From NCBI RefSeq assembly GCF_000224145.3, contig NW_004190338.2, forward strand, positions 62,001-126,000: a stretch of 64,000 nucleotides of DNA, in the 5' to 3' direction. The notes under the pieces were generated by a model. That model was not told where the DNA came from. It searched no databases and saw only the letters and a list, made by a program, of their open reading frames with translations. Numbering within the stretch: position 1 is the first letter of the stretch; each line of letters opens with the position of its first letter. The position numbers and the translations under genes were made by a program. Shown piece by piece: positions 1-13,100 of the stretch. The stretch comes from Ciona intestinalis (taxonomy: Eukaryota; Chordata; Ascidiacea; Phlebobranchia; Cionidae).

Positions 1-1133
1 ATCTTTCGCATTGTTAAAGTTCCTTTGATATTTAGCGCCAAATTGGCTGGAAGCCACTTAAAGCAAGCTGGGGCCAGATCAAACCGGTAGCATACAAGTC
101 TGTCCAGATTCACCACGGCACGAGCCTGCTGTCTAAGCCGATGACGGAGGCATATCATAAACCGATTCCAGGTTTTAGTCGGGCAGGCTTTCAGCAATAT
201 ACGGAATGCCAGTTATGCGGGATCGCTTCGGCAAACATGCTTCGGATTTCGCGCACCGCTGCAAACATCTCGAGCAGTTTTCGACGATTCTTTAGCATTC
301 CAAAATATGCCAAGAAATTTAAAAACTAGGTTCGTTAAGATTGGTGGTAAAAGTACTTCAGTTTTTTTAATCCTTAAATGCATCATAAGCTATACAGAGG
401 GGGAGGGTGATAATATTTTATGAGAGAACAACTGTGAGAATACTGTAATGATTTTTCGTTTATGATCAAACGCGTACCCGTAAAACGAGGTTTAAAAAAG
501 GTTCTGTCGTACCCAGTGGCTCAACTAAACTGACCCCACCCTACTATATACTATACAGGCCCCTGTATGAATTGAACCGGAGATTGCGTTTTAATTAAAA
601 CCCTAAAACAAAGAAAACTTTTGTTACTAATTACTACTAACCTGCAGTGGATTAGACTTCACTTTAAACCGAGGTCAAAACATACACCAACAAAGTGAAC
701 CACGATGTAGGTATTGGGCGATACAAAAACTCCCGGTATTACAGAGATTTCGTAGTTCAGCCACTTAACCTAAAAAGCTATCTATACACATATGGACGTT
801 GCGAGTTTCTCTTTAACTTTTTGTTGGTAAAGGTGTAATCAAGCAGAATAAAACAATATTATGGTAAATCAAGATCACAACACCTACAAGAAGGTGTGAG
901 GGTGAGTAACAAAGTAAGATGAGGGTGTATGGGTATATAGCAGTTGGTTTTTCACGAAACTGAAAACAGTGTAAATATATTCGAATGTAAAGTTATACAG
1001 AACTCATATAAACAAGAAATTATAAAAAAAACGGCGAATTTTAACTTCAATGAAGGCGAAAGATGAAAATTGCACATGTATGTAAGCGGAACTGATCAAG
1101 CTATAATTAGACATTAATTAGAACAAAATGACG
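1..1133. other. Intergenic / 3' flank of nischarin
   Basis: No convincing gene is visible. The first 300 bases are GC-richer than the rest, and a 62-codon open frame at 141-329 shows no domain or splice context. Around 535-556 there is only the terminal motif of the common MITE (ccaccctactata). No AATAAA for the minus-strand nischarin transcript was found close to its stop, so the 3' UTR end cannot be placed. Confidence 0.5.
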
Positions 1134-4100
1134 TCACTTTTCGGTAGCTTCAGTTATTTTAATGCACAAGTCACCGCCGATAGTCATCGCGTATTGCTTG
1201 CACAGTTGCTCGATCGTTTTTTCCCGTTCGGCGTAATCGCGGAATTCGAGGGACCATGATGTCATACAGGAAGAGATAGTGACGTCATACCCGCTGACGT
1301 CACATACCTCGATGCCCGCCACGTCGTGAGGCGAGATGGCGTCTATGATGCGATATGACGGTGTTTCAGTAAAGAGAAAACAATATTCGGCTGTAATAGC
1401 CAAACCGATGGCTATTTTGGGGGGAATATTTGGAGACAAGACGTCGGTTTGTGGCGACATATGATCGGTCATTGTGTTGCTATCAAGACTAATGCGGTTG
1501 CTTTGCACAGCGCTACTACTGGAAACAGGTGCGAGAACATCGAGATATTTCGATTGCTCTCCGCCGGGAAACAATGGGTCGATGCCGGCGGGAGTTCGCA
1601 GCCAAGCCGATGTGTAGAACACCATCGATGTACACTGCTCGCGGTACGGCCCGAGGTACTCGGCGAAGGAGTTCTCGAGCTGGCTCACGGTTCTCTCGTT
1701 GGTAAAAACGAAGCGGACCTTACCCGGCTGGTATTCAAAGTCACGACCCTCGGATTTCGCGGCAAGAAAACTTCTGCAAAAACAAACTTAAAATAAAGGA
1801 AAATCACATACACAAAAACGCATTTAAAATACCAAGGGTATTTAAATAATGTACTAACCGCTCGTCCACACCGTACGCAGCCAGCAAGCCTCTAATTAGC
1901 AGGTCATTTATAGAAGTGCTTCGTGTCAGTAGTTTGATAAAGTTGCCGCTACTCAGATCTTTAATTTCAAGCGAAAGGTTTGACAAACCAAGAGATACCT
2001 GCGAATCAAACGTGTTATATTTTAATCGTTGTGGTGGCGTGTATTAAAGTATCTTGCCTGCTTTAGGCCGTTTGTCAAGGAAAATGTGTCTTTCTTTAAG
2101 TATGAAAGAGATTTTTCAGCTTGGAATGCTTTAAAATTTAAGCTCCTTTGGTGATCTGGTTCGAGCGGGTTTTCCCGGTCGTCATACACAATGTAGAAAG
2201 CCTTTGAACTGATGAAGACGCATGAAGTGGGATTGGAGTCCGAGTCCTCTTGTGTGATGGTGTTGCACCAAGTGATGTGGAGCAGCTCTTCGTCTTCCAG
2301 CATCACTGAGCTCCGGAAGTAGCGGAGGAGAGCGGACTTCGGCTGATGCGAGAGATGCAGCATGGCAGGTGAGGAAAGCTTCATGTTTAGAAGAGGAGCA
2401 GTGGTGAAGCGACGGTGATGCTGTCTTCCGGAAGAAGTCCTTCGGGAGTAAGGAGACACTGTGGCCGTATTTTGCGCTAAACTCGGGTCCGATAAACGAG
2501 AGATCAAATTCCGTGCCGGGTTTTCCCGGTTTTGAATTGCTTTGTTCATTAACGATGCTGGGTCTTCAAATGGAACGATGGGTTTCAGAGGGGTGAGGGT
2601 AGGGGTTAGTGCTGGGGATAGAGGGGGGAATGTCCCTGTTGACCTACTGCGGGTATGCGAGGGGCTGATTCGAATGGGGGATTTTCGGGACATGGGGCTC
2701 GTGGTTGAGATGGGTTTAAAGGGGGAATTAGGGGGCGTTATGGGGTTTGAGGGTTCAGGAAAAGGGGGGGTTTGGGTGGTTACTGAATTCGAGATGTTTG
2801 TATTAGTACGAGCATTTTCTGTTTTGAACGTGTTTGTATCACGCATGGTCTGTGTTTCGTCAACCATGGTCGTAGTTGGTGCATTTACTTGCGTGTTAGA
2901 CGTATCCACGTTTGTCGGGATAACAGAATCAGGATGTATTGGTTCCTGGTCAAGTAATAAATTAATATTATCTGATGCTTTAATACACACAGGGTCGGTT
3001 TTTAGTTCTTGAACTAAAGAAGAAGCTTCTGCCATTGGCACAGGGTGTAAGGTATCGTCTGGTAGAGACGGGAATAAGGTTTCGGATTCAGATATTAGAT
3101 CCACGGTCGGTGTTCCAAGATCTGACATTTCTTCTTCTTTGGCGAGTGGTGCTTTGCTGGGTGGTGCGATTTCTGAAAGGTCTGGACTAGGGTCAGATAT
3201 TTCGGGGATTGCCTGTGGGCTGTTTATAGTTTCTGTTGCTAACGGTGTAGTAGTTACGTTGTCTAGTTCCGGCTTCGCGGAGAAATTGATATGCGTATTG
3301 TCCGATGAATCGGAATCTGAAAGGAAATACAAAACAGTCGTAAAACTCGTTACTAGCATCTGATAAAAGTAATAAATTAAATGATAATGAAAAGTGGTGT
3401 GAAAAACACGGTATGCAGTTGTGGTATGTTGTATAGTGGAATGGGGGAAAATGGGACAACTTTTCGTTCTATTTTCTTGTTCCATTTGGTAATAAACAAA
3501 CAACGTTCAAAGAATTACAAAACCGTATCCTAACAACTTCCATAGGCCGTTGTTGATTGTTTAATATACGGTCCGGATATTTGAACATTATGTGCTAAAG
3601 GTGTCTCATCTCCCCCCACAATACTCCACAACTCAAGTGTCTTTTTTAACTGCTGTTTTATATACCCTGCCTTTTTAGCCTTGTACACTTAACTTTTGAT
3701 CTTCATAACTCTACAATCAAAGAGAGAAATAAAAAACCCGGAATTAAGTCAGAGCATCGTTATATTTTCGTAATTTGCGAGAGTGAGCCTTGAACTACCA
3801 ATATCGAGATGACAGTGTAAACAGGATGAAACATGACTTTATTTTTACCTTCTGCTTTTTCTTCAGCATTGCTGCTTGACGAATGTGTTTCTTGTAAGAA
3901 ATCTGAGGCGAACGGTTTCGTAACCAAGCCACTCTTAATGCTGGAGCTACTGGCTATCTGTTGTGGGGTATTGGGGTGCGGCAAAGGTGCTGTGTAAAAT
4001 ATGAATGAATGTAACTTATTTATCTTCGAGTGGTCAACACGTTCCTCATAAGTCATAAAACGCCGGTGTTCTGTTTCCTATACACCTCATGCCCGCTTAT

Positions 4101-7100
4101 GAGAGTTACCACGTAGTTAACTTTTTGGTTAATTGTATATTTTGTTTTTATGTATGGCTGCCTATTGGTGACCACTAGGTTGGAGCACCTATCTTTCCCA
4201 AGTACACATACGCCCACAATGGTAGCAGCGACGATCCTTGAATCCGTAATATCTAGGTTAGAGGCGGGCGCGCTAACCATTGTGTCACGCCGCCGGACAA
4301 AGGTAATTGGTATAGAGTTGAAAATTGGTTATACTAGAGGCTTGAACTGTTATGACCCTATTATTGTTACACGAGTAAGGTGATATGGAGGGCTTTAGTC
4401 GATGGGTTAAGGGTTAGGATTCCTGACTCCTGGGGTCTACTTTATATCTATTTATAGTGAAACGGGCAGTTTATAGTTTCTGGAATACCATAAGCGTTTA
4501 TTCATAGCATAGTCAGCTGTGAAGTGGTTTTCGAAAAATTGTAAGGAATATTTGAACGCATTTTAAGCTGACAGTGGTTCTCTTAACCAATCAAAACCTT
4601 CACAAAAGGAGGCGTGAACCTGACCCGCTGCTGATACTACGATCAATCACGGCCGTAGTTGACAGCCACCGCATAACGTAAGGCGGTATTTTCGAAGTGG
4701 TAAGCCAAGGTAGTGGGGCGGTGGATAAGTTGCCGCGGAAGGCAGAAAGTTAACGATGTCTTCGCGGTGGTAGTCGTAATGACACTTCTCTGGTGCAAAT
4801 TGCGCGCGCTTAAGCTCGCCTTTGGCAACAGCGACAAAAGGAAAGCAATGGCCCAAGTGTTTTGCCTTTCAAGAATGTGAACGGGTTGGAAACGAGGCGT
4901 CCCGATAAACGAGAACCAGGTGAAACAGGTTAATACCGGTTTCAAAGCAGCGATGGAATGCCGAGTACGGGTTTTGTATTTTTAAGTTTTGGTTTGCGGA
5001 TTTCAAAACACACCGGCTACACGCGATAAACAAGATGGACTGTCGCGGAGAAAGCTATTTGGTATTTGCTTTGTTTGGTTGATAGAGTTTAACGGCATCG
5101 TACGGGCCAATGACAAAATCGAAACTATATTGAAAGCAAAACAGACCTAACCTCTCAATTCCGATTTAACATGTACATGGTAAAGAGTAGGCAGAAGCGA
5201 GGCTCAGTGTTGTGGCATGTTGATCAATTTAACATGTTCCACCAACAACGGTGGTCGGTTGGAATGCGTGAAACAGCGTGGGCGACTTTAAATAGTCGCC
5301 AAATCCATTTTAGCGACGTTTTAATGCGTCAGCACTTATAAAAAGCATAAATGGCGGTGTCGGGTATATATGAAATGCGGTGGGCGAAACTTGGTGGTGT
5401 TTTCACATAAACAGATTACAATAACAGTTATGTAGTAATATAGTATATAAAAGTGAGATTTTAAAAACGTCACGAGCTTAAGAGGGCGAGAGATTTGCAA
5501 CACAACTAAACAATTCTAAAATTTTAAGGGATGTCCCTATGCTGTTATATCATTATTTATTAGGCGTTAAAAACCGTTAAAAGTCAGGCGATTTTCTCGC
5601 GTACTAAGTTTTCATTTAGTTTGGAAATGTGGCTACCAGAGCTGTGGCGTGGAGCTAAATTTAGACTTGACAGTATCATTACCGGATTACTAGATTACGG
5701 TGTGCGCTGCAAGCGAACCCATGCCTACCATGTTACGTCATAATCGCTCCATTGTGTTGCAGGAGGCGGAATTCGGGAGCCGGGTCGGACACACAAAACA
5801 TTGGCATAGTTTTTGTAACAACTTTGTTTGGGTTAAAACGTCTTTTTCGGTTCGCCGGTCAGCGAGTATGGGGCGCAACTATTTGCATTAGGTGCATAAC
5901 CGTAATTAAAGGCAAACAATTCATTGTGTACTTTCTTGCTTAAAATATCGTTAACACATTCTTGCTTAAAATATGAATTTATTTGCATACCATGCGCATG
6001 CGTGCTTATTTTGTTAACTGCAAAGTCGTAGCCCGTTGTTTTCAGTATGTTATCTCACATCGCTGGATTGGTAATGTATACATGCAACGTGATACCCTTA
6101 GCGTGTAGATAGCAGCCATGATTATAACCTAACTTGTGCAACGGTATGCATTGTTTTGCAAGTAGTTCTGTCCCAGCTCAGGCTACAGTTCCATTCTATA
6201 TGGGTGAGGTACTACGTTGTAGCACGCTGGGGACCTGGGATTTAAGCATGAGTTGGCCCATTACCCCACAAGCTGCGGTGATTTATTTACGTATTTGTTT
6301 GTACATTATTTTGGAAAACTAATTGCAAATGAGAATTGGACCTTTTGGCTTTGGTATAAATAGATATGGGTTTGTTACGTCACACTGCGTCATGACTCAC
6401 CTCTTGATGACGTCATAGTAGCTGAAAATGTGCTTAGGCGGTCAGGTGCTGACATCACTCCAGCAGATAACACCTGCAAGGATTAGCGACCTTTAAAGTA
6501 TGTAATATTCCTGCTATTTCTACATGGTGTGTATTGTCAATATTTGTAAGAGCGTTAGGCGGGGCTAAAATCTGTTCACTGTGTACTTTCATGCAGTGTC
6601 AGGCGCTACTGTGTTTAGGAGACACATTGGAATCAAAGCTCAGTGTGCCGAACACAGGACCTTGAGTTGGCCCAACACGATCGTTAGACACAAAATAAGG
6701 TTTTCGGTGTTTATTGTTGTATGGGGTAAAACCCTAAACTATAGTTTGCGTGTGATATTGAAAGTACGGGAAGGTTTTCAGGAGGGAATTTGAAAAAAAA
6801 TGGTAAAACTCGGTAGTGAGAGTTATTGCCTAACAAACAATGCGGGTTACGCGTAAGTGTTTTGGGGGAGAAAATTTGACAAAAACGTGATAAAAAGAGA
6901 AAAATCACCAATTTTCGAGGTACGTAGTTTCACTGGCAAAGAGCACTGACACCGGTTCGCGCTGCGGTTAATTCGTTGTGTATATTCGATCCTAATATGA
7001 ATGACATTTCTGAATATCCGGTGCATTCGATACTGCCATAAACGGCGACGAACGAGGTGAAAAGCGGTACACGCGACCACAGCGCCGGGACGGCACATTC

Positions 7101-10100
7101 GTGTGCAATCCGCCGTTTGACCCGTCGGTGAAAAATCGTCGAATTAAGCCCCAGTTGACGTCACTAGCCCGAGCGGATTATAAGCGCGGCCCCGACCCGC
7201 GACGCCCCCTGCCCGCCGACAGGGAAAACACAACTTCCCGCGGGCACAGCACCGGGCCCGAGGCGGTGGGTGGCATTTTTTGGGACGTTGGGCCGGCGCA
7301 CGTCCGTCGTTGCCTGGGCTAATGTATCGAAATTTCTCGCGATGCTGAAACGCTCACGCGGCGTAATGAGGCGCGAGCAACGATGGCTACTGGGGGTCAT
7401 AAAAACAAAACAAAAGTCGGAGTTTAATCCTAAAAGCTTAAAAATGCGGCATGTTGGCTTAACATGGGTGGCCCGCGATGTGTGGCTGATGTAGGAATGA
7501 CGCATACGGGGATACTGAACACCAAAATGGCCCTAAATGGAACTTGTCCTTGTATGCACCTGGAACACCACATGCTACTGATGATTCACAGAATACAAGC
7601 GATCTTACTTGGAAAATAACAGCAATTCCCTAATAAAGATATGCCGTACATTATTGGGAATTTAAAAAAAATGAAAAAAATGAAAAAAATGAACGCCAAT
7701 GTGTTACCAAGGCGGCGAGTTATATGCCTTGTTGTCCGTGTTTAACCACTCAAGACAATTTAAACACTTTCCGCTTGAAAAAAACTTTCCGCTTGAAGTT
7801 ACGGAAGAGGTTCGCGACATGAACCGACGACCATTAGCGCCAGGTGTGCCAGGTTTCGCTGCGGCCTATACGCTCGTTTCATTTTGTCGGAAGCCAAATG
7901 GCAGGAATTTCCGTGCGCCTTGTTTTGCTAGTAAGGGATAGCGTTAAAGTGGATAGGGTAGCGACGGTATGTCAACAATTTGGCACCGCAGCATTGGCGA
8001 CAAGCAATTACAAGATTCCTAGGTTCGCGCGCCGCTGGAAAAAAAACACCGTATAAAGGAACCGGAATCGGAGGTACAGCGACCGGTTGGCGATAGCGCC
8101 GCCTTGACAACTTATTAACGCAACGTAGATCCATAAAAGGAGTGCGTATATCGCGTTTTGTTTTGTTAAGGCCTGTAATTCGTAAAATCAGCCGTATCGC
8201 TTTTCGTCGAGTCGCTAATGCCGAAATTATACGTGAGCTTCGTAGCTTTCGAGGACGAGCAGCGATAACAACGAACAGCTGGCGAAGATATTATCGAGAG
8301 GCTGGTATATTATTACGTCACAGAGGCCCATCATTACGTCACAATTTGAGTCGCTCGGGAATGCGCAGAATTCGCTCAAAAGCGACAGGAACTGGAACGG
8401 GATCGAAATTCTGCCGTTTCAAAACACGCGACTGGCAGAGGCACTTAATCTAATAATAACGTGGCTTGAATTTAATGTGTTGAGTGCCGACCGCAGGCAG
8501 GCGACACATTCGATAGATAACAAGAGTTCTGGAGCGCCGTTTTACCGGCCTGGTATCTCTGGAACGCAACCAAATTCCGGGTCGTCGCTATATTTGTACC
8601 CAGTGCCCGATCCGGTACCAACCCTGCGGTCGAATCCGTGCACCAAGATGTTTAATTGGTCGCCGCAGTGTCTCGAACCTGCCCGACGTGTAACGACCTG
8701 GTATATTCTTGGCGGTTTTCGCGCTCAATTTTCGCTCAGCCGACCGAGGTTCTACAGGTGACAGGTTAAAATGTTAATCTGACGATCCGCTTTGGGCCGC
8801 GAATTGGCAGGGAAATTATAGCCGCATTATAACGAAACAAAGAGCTCTGTTCGCTGCCATTGTGCAGTAATCAAACCAAAGTGGTTGCTGACACACGAGG
8901 TATTTGAAAATCGTCCAAAACCTGTAATTTCGTGCGCAATGGACGCTGATACAGCTGACAGCAAGTTTAAATCGATTAAACCGACTTAAACGTCTTGGAA
9001 AGTGATATAGCTGGTTAATCGAGATCAAAATGCGTGAAACACGCAATTTGCCGACAGCCGTAAAATGTCAACCAGAAATGTTCTGAGAAGAAAAACTCGT
9101 TTAAATATGAAATATGACGTACCTGGTGCCTGCTTACTCTACGTGGGACTAATATCTTAGATATAGGACTCCCACTCCCAGGACTTGTCCCTCTATCAGT
9201 GTGGATTTGTCGGCCCTCCGACGCACGGCGTGACTGGGAACATACGGTTGTAATTATTGATTCACAAAGTTAAAAAACGAAAGTCTACTAGCTCAGCTCT
9301 CTACTGTCGTCTAACGGCGTATTTTTAAAAAATACCGACTGGTACGCAGCCGTAATTTTTTTAACTTATCAAATCGCCCTGTTACGCTTTGATGACAACA
9401 AATTTCTATAATACCCACGTCAAAACACCGGTTAAATCTAGTAACACCTAACCACAGCTTTAGAGAGCGATTTGATTCGTTATGATGGTATAGACGAAAA
9501 TAGCTACGTACCAGTTTGTATTTCATATATCGAATAACGGTAGGGCTTTACGAAAGTTACGAAAATAGAAAAAAAATATGTTTCCTACCTGTAGTATGGC
9601 GGAGAGTACGAATGACGTGTCTAGCTCTTTTTGTGATGACGTCACACCGTCCAGTAGAATCTCCCCCGCCCGTGTGCCGAACCTGGATAACGTCTTTGTG
9701 CGGTAATCTACTTCTTCAGATATAGGATTGGATTGGAGACTTAGCTTAGTAAGGCAGGGCAGCTTAGAAACGTGGTCGACTGATCGTATCTAGTGGACAC
9801 ACAAACACAAGTATCTTAAGTTTATACATAGGTATTCTTGTATTACGGCTAAAATTCCAGGTGCATGCTAAAACCACATGTTTTTGACAATTTGTGGTTA
9901 AAAAGCAGTTTCGTAGGCTTCAAGTTTTATAAAGTGCAAACGTAAATGGGATTAAGTTTGTTGTGACCAGTTTTATGTAATTTATTTTTAACGAGTGACA
10001 CCTGATGTAAGTAATTGAAACGAAACACAGACAGATAATACACACAACATAATAAGATATACCATTAATGGAGAATTAAAAAATAAATCTATTATAATTA

Positions 10101-13100
10101 AACCATACAGAAAATAAATATTTAACGTAGTAAACTTCTAGTTCCTTCAGTAATCATAGCTGTATAAACAGTTTTTAACAATATAAATATAATATAGTAG
10201 GGTGGGGAAAGATGGGACACCTTTTCGTTTAGTTTTCTCTTTCCATTCGGTAGTAAACAAAAAACATTCAATGAATTATAAAACCGCATCCTCACGACTT
10301 CCACAGACCGTTGTTAATTGTTAAAAACATGATCAGGATATTTGGATATTCTGTGTTAAAGGTGTCCCATCTTCACGCACCCTACTATACATTGTTGCAC
10401 ATTGCAGTAACAGGTGCCTATAAACTCAGGGCAACAGTTGTTCTTTGTGCTTTAAGATAATGTATGGTGTCTGTATCAGTTGTATAACTGTGCTATGGTA
10501 AAACAACCTTCTTAACACCAAAAACTCTGAATTTGGAATATAGTTTAAGTTTAATCAATTTTTATTAAATAAAAATCTTTAAATGTTTGTTTAAATCTAT
10601 TTGTAAAAAAGGGAGAACATTTTATAATACCTCATTTATTTGATTCTTGGACAGGTCTAACACTTCCAGTGAATACATTTTCCCCAAACCTGAAAGAAAG
10701 AAAAGAATATTACATTTAAAAACTTAAGTTGGGGTAAAAATCTTGAACTTTAAAAATAAACAATTTTGAAATTTTGTACAAAAAATAATCAAAAAAAACT
10801 AACTGCATTTAAAATAAAAAAGCAAAAACTTTTAAATTTGTGAGTTTTATGAATAATGAATTTTACACCTAATTTCTAAATTTACCATTTAAAGTAAAAA
10901 AAAAATCATTTTCTTTTTAACTATAATTAAAATTTTCTTACCTTCCAATGATTTGAGTTTATTACACGACAGATTGAGGGTTTTTACATTCCCAAGTTTG
11001 GCGTGTGCCAACTCTATCTCCGCTATCTCATTATTGCTTAGATCAAGAAACACAAGTTGGGAGAGATACTGGGAATATAGGGGTCCCTTTAAGTAGTGCA
11101 TGTCTGCTAAGTCCACAATATTCACTACATAGTGGACGTAGTGAATATTGTGGACATGCACTAATTAAAGGGACCGGCAATATAGAGAAAAACATGTTTT
11201 AGGTAGTAAATATAATAAAGTTATACAATATGGGTAATATTCCAAAGTATTTTTTTCCATGCATATTATAAATAGGATCAAAGACACAAAAGGCACAATG
11301 ATATGGTTCAGGTAGAACTAGAAATGTAAAACTGATTATACGTTTAATTTTTGTTCTTTTGTAAATTAAAATGGTATTATAAATTGTTACCAAATGCCCA
11401 TAACAATAAGCGTTTACAAAATAAATTATAAGAAGGAACGGATAAATCAAAACAACTTTTGTTTGTTTTGACTTTTGATGCATGTTGGTGTGAGATTACC
11501 TGCAAGTTTTCAATTTTTGAAATCTTGTTTTTGCTCAGATCAAGAAAATCCACCATAACCAGCAATCTCTGCAATAAATAAACAAATTTTTATTATATAA
11601 AATGCGGTAAGTAAAGCATTATTGGGGTTTTGTCAATGAGGGCTTTTAATATACTGTTCTTTGGCAAAGGGGCGCTGTAAAACAGTTTGGGAAACACTGA
11701 TCTAAACAAACACGTACCACCGAAATGTCTATCTCTGAAATTTCATTTTCACTGAAGTCTGCTGTAACCAGTTTAGACCAGATTGAAGCGGGATCTACTT
11801 CACTAGTTGGAAGATTTTCATGAGCTTCCTCTATCAGAACACTCTGTTAGAGAAAAAATAGTTCGGGTTTTAAAATATACCAACATGATTAAGAAATTCA
11901 GCATTAAAATGATTTTTTTGCTGTATTTAAGAAAAGACCTTTAAAATGTAGAGATATTTAGTTGCGCTTTCCTGTGAAACAATTTTTGTTCTGCAGTTTA
12001 GGTGATTAATACAGAGCAGAAAATTTCAAGGGTGCCCACCTACCCTGGCACCCAATTTCTAGCACCTATTTACATACCTGTATTGTAGTTAACGAGTGAT
12101 GAATACTGAGTGTGTTAAGAGTCCTCCGAAGACAAGAGACGACTCTCACTTGCTCGGGACCGCACCGATCCATCGTCAACTGCTCCAAGGATCGGAAGAG
12201 AGAAAGATCAAAAGATAATTCTTGAGCAACGATGTTACTTTGTTTGATGAACCCTCTCTGGCATTGAATCTGTTCAATTATAAAAGAGAGAAAAAATGAA
12301 TTGATGGCTTAAACATTGCACTTCCTTTTGTATTTTATTTCATATGGGTGAGGTGTGAGAACATGGGTGAGGTGTGAGGTCCTGCGGCGAGACAGATAAT
12401 GGGACAGAGCCGTAGCAATAAGGCATGTGTATGGTGGCTGAGTGTTGCCGCACGTTTTTTATCTCTTAACAAAAAAAAAACAAAAATGAAAACGGAAATA
12501 AAATTAAAAATTGTGCTGGCAAATTACCACAACAAAGTTGTATTTATTGTAACAAGCTGTAAATAATTGCTGTTCGGCTGTAACAACTTTAGTAACTTTT
12601 TAAACATCAAACAAATGCGATATATTCGCAAAAAATTAGTAAAAGTTTAGCTTGAAATGTTGCATGTCATGTAGTAGTCAGTTGGTAACTTTGTAACTGA
12701 ATATCGTTCTAACATGCTGTTAATATAGGAGCTTTGTATCAGCAGAAATGCAAACTTAAAGCAGATGTGCTTTCTTAAACTCCAATAAATGGGCAAAAAT
12801 GTTTTTAGGGCCACATTTGAACAAGAAGTCACCCCCATAGTCATCAAACATAAGGAACCTAATTGATTAACGTGGCAAACTAGAAACCGCAGTATATTTT
12901 GCTGTATTTTTTTGTATAGAAACAGGGCAAAAAAAGCTATTTTATGCTTAAAACTGGGGCACTAAAAGATAAATATAATCAAATGTCACCGCTGTTTCAA
13001 ACGCTGAGGTTACATATTATTTCAGATTACTAGGCCCCCCTACCTTTTTTCTAATAGTCACAGTGCTTAGTTACATGCAAGATGCGTCACTTACATGTAA

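Noticed and set aside
2542..3012. 156-codon plus-strand open frame
   Set aside because: It is the complement of the Ser/Thr/Pro-rich nischarin exon; Gly/Val-rich composition is the expected shadow.
7101..8761. GC-rich plus-strand and minus-strand open frames near 7.1-8.8 kb as genes
   Set aside because: No domain, no splice-framed continuation and openness on both strands; explained by local GC content. Kept only as part of the unresolved nischarin block.
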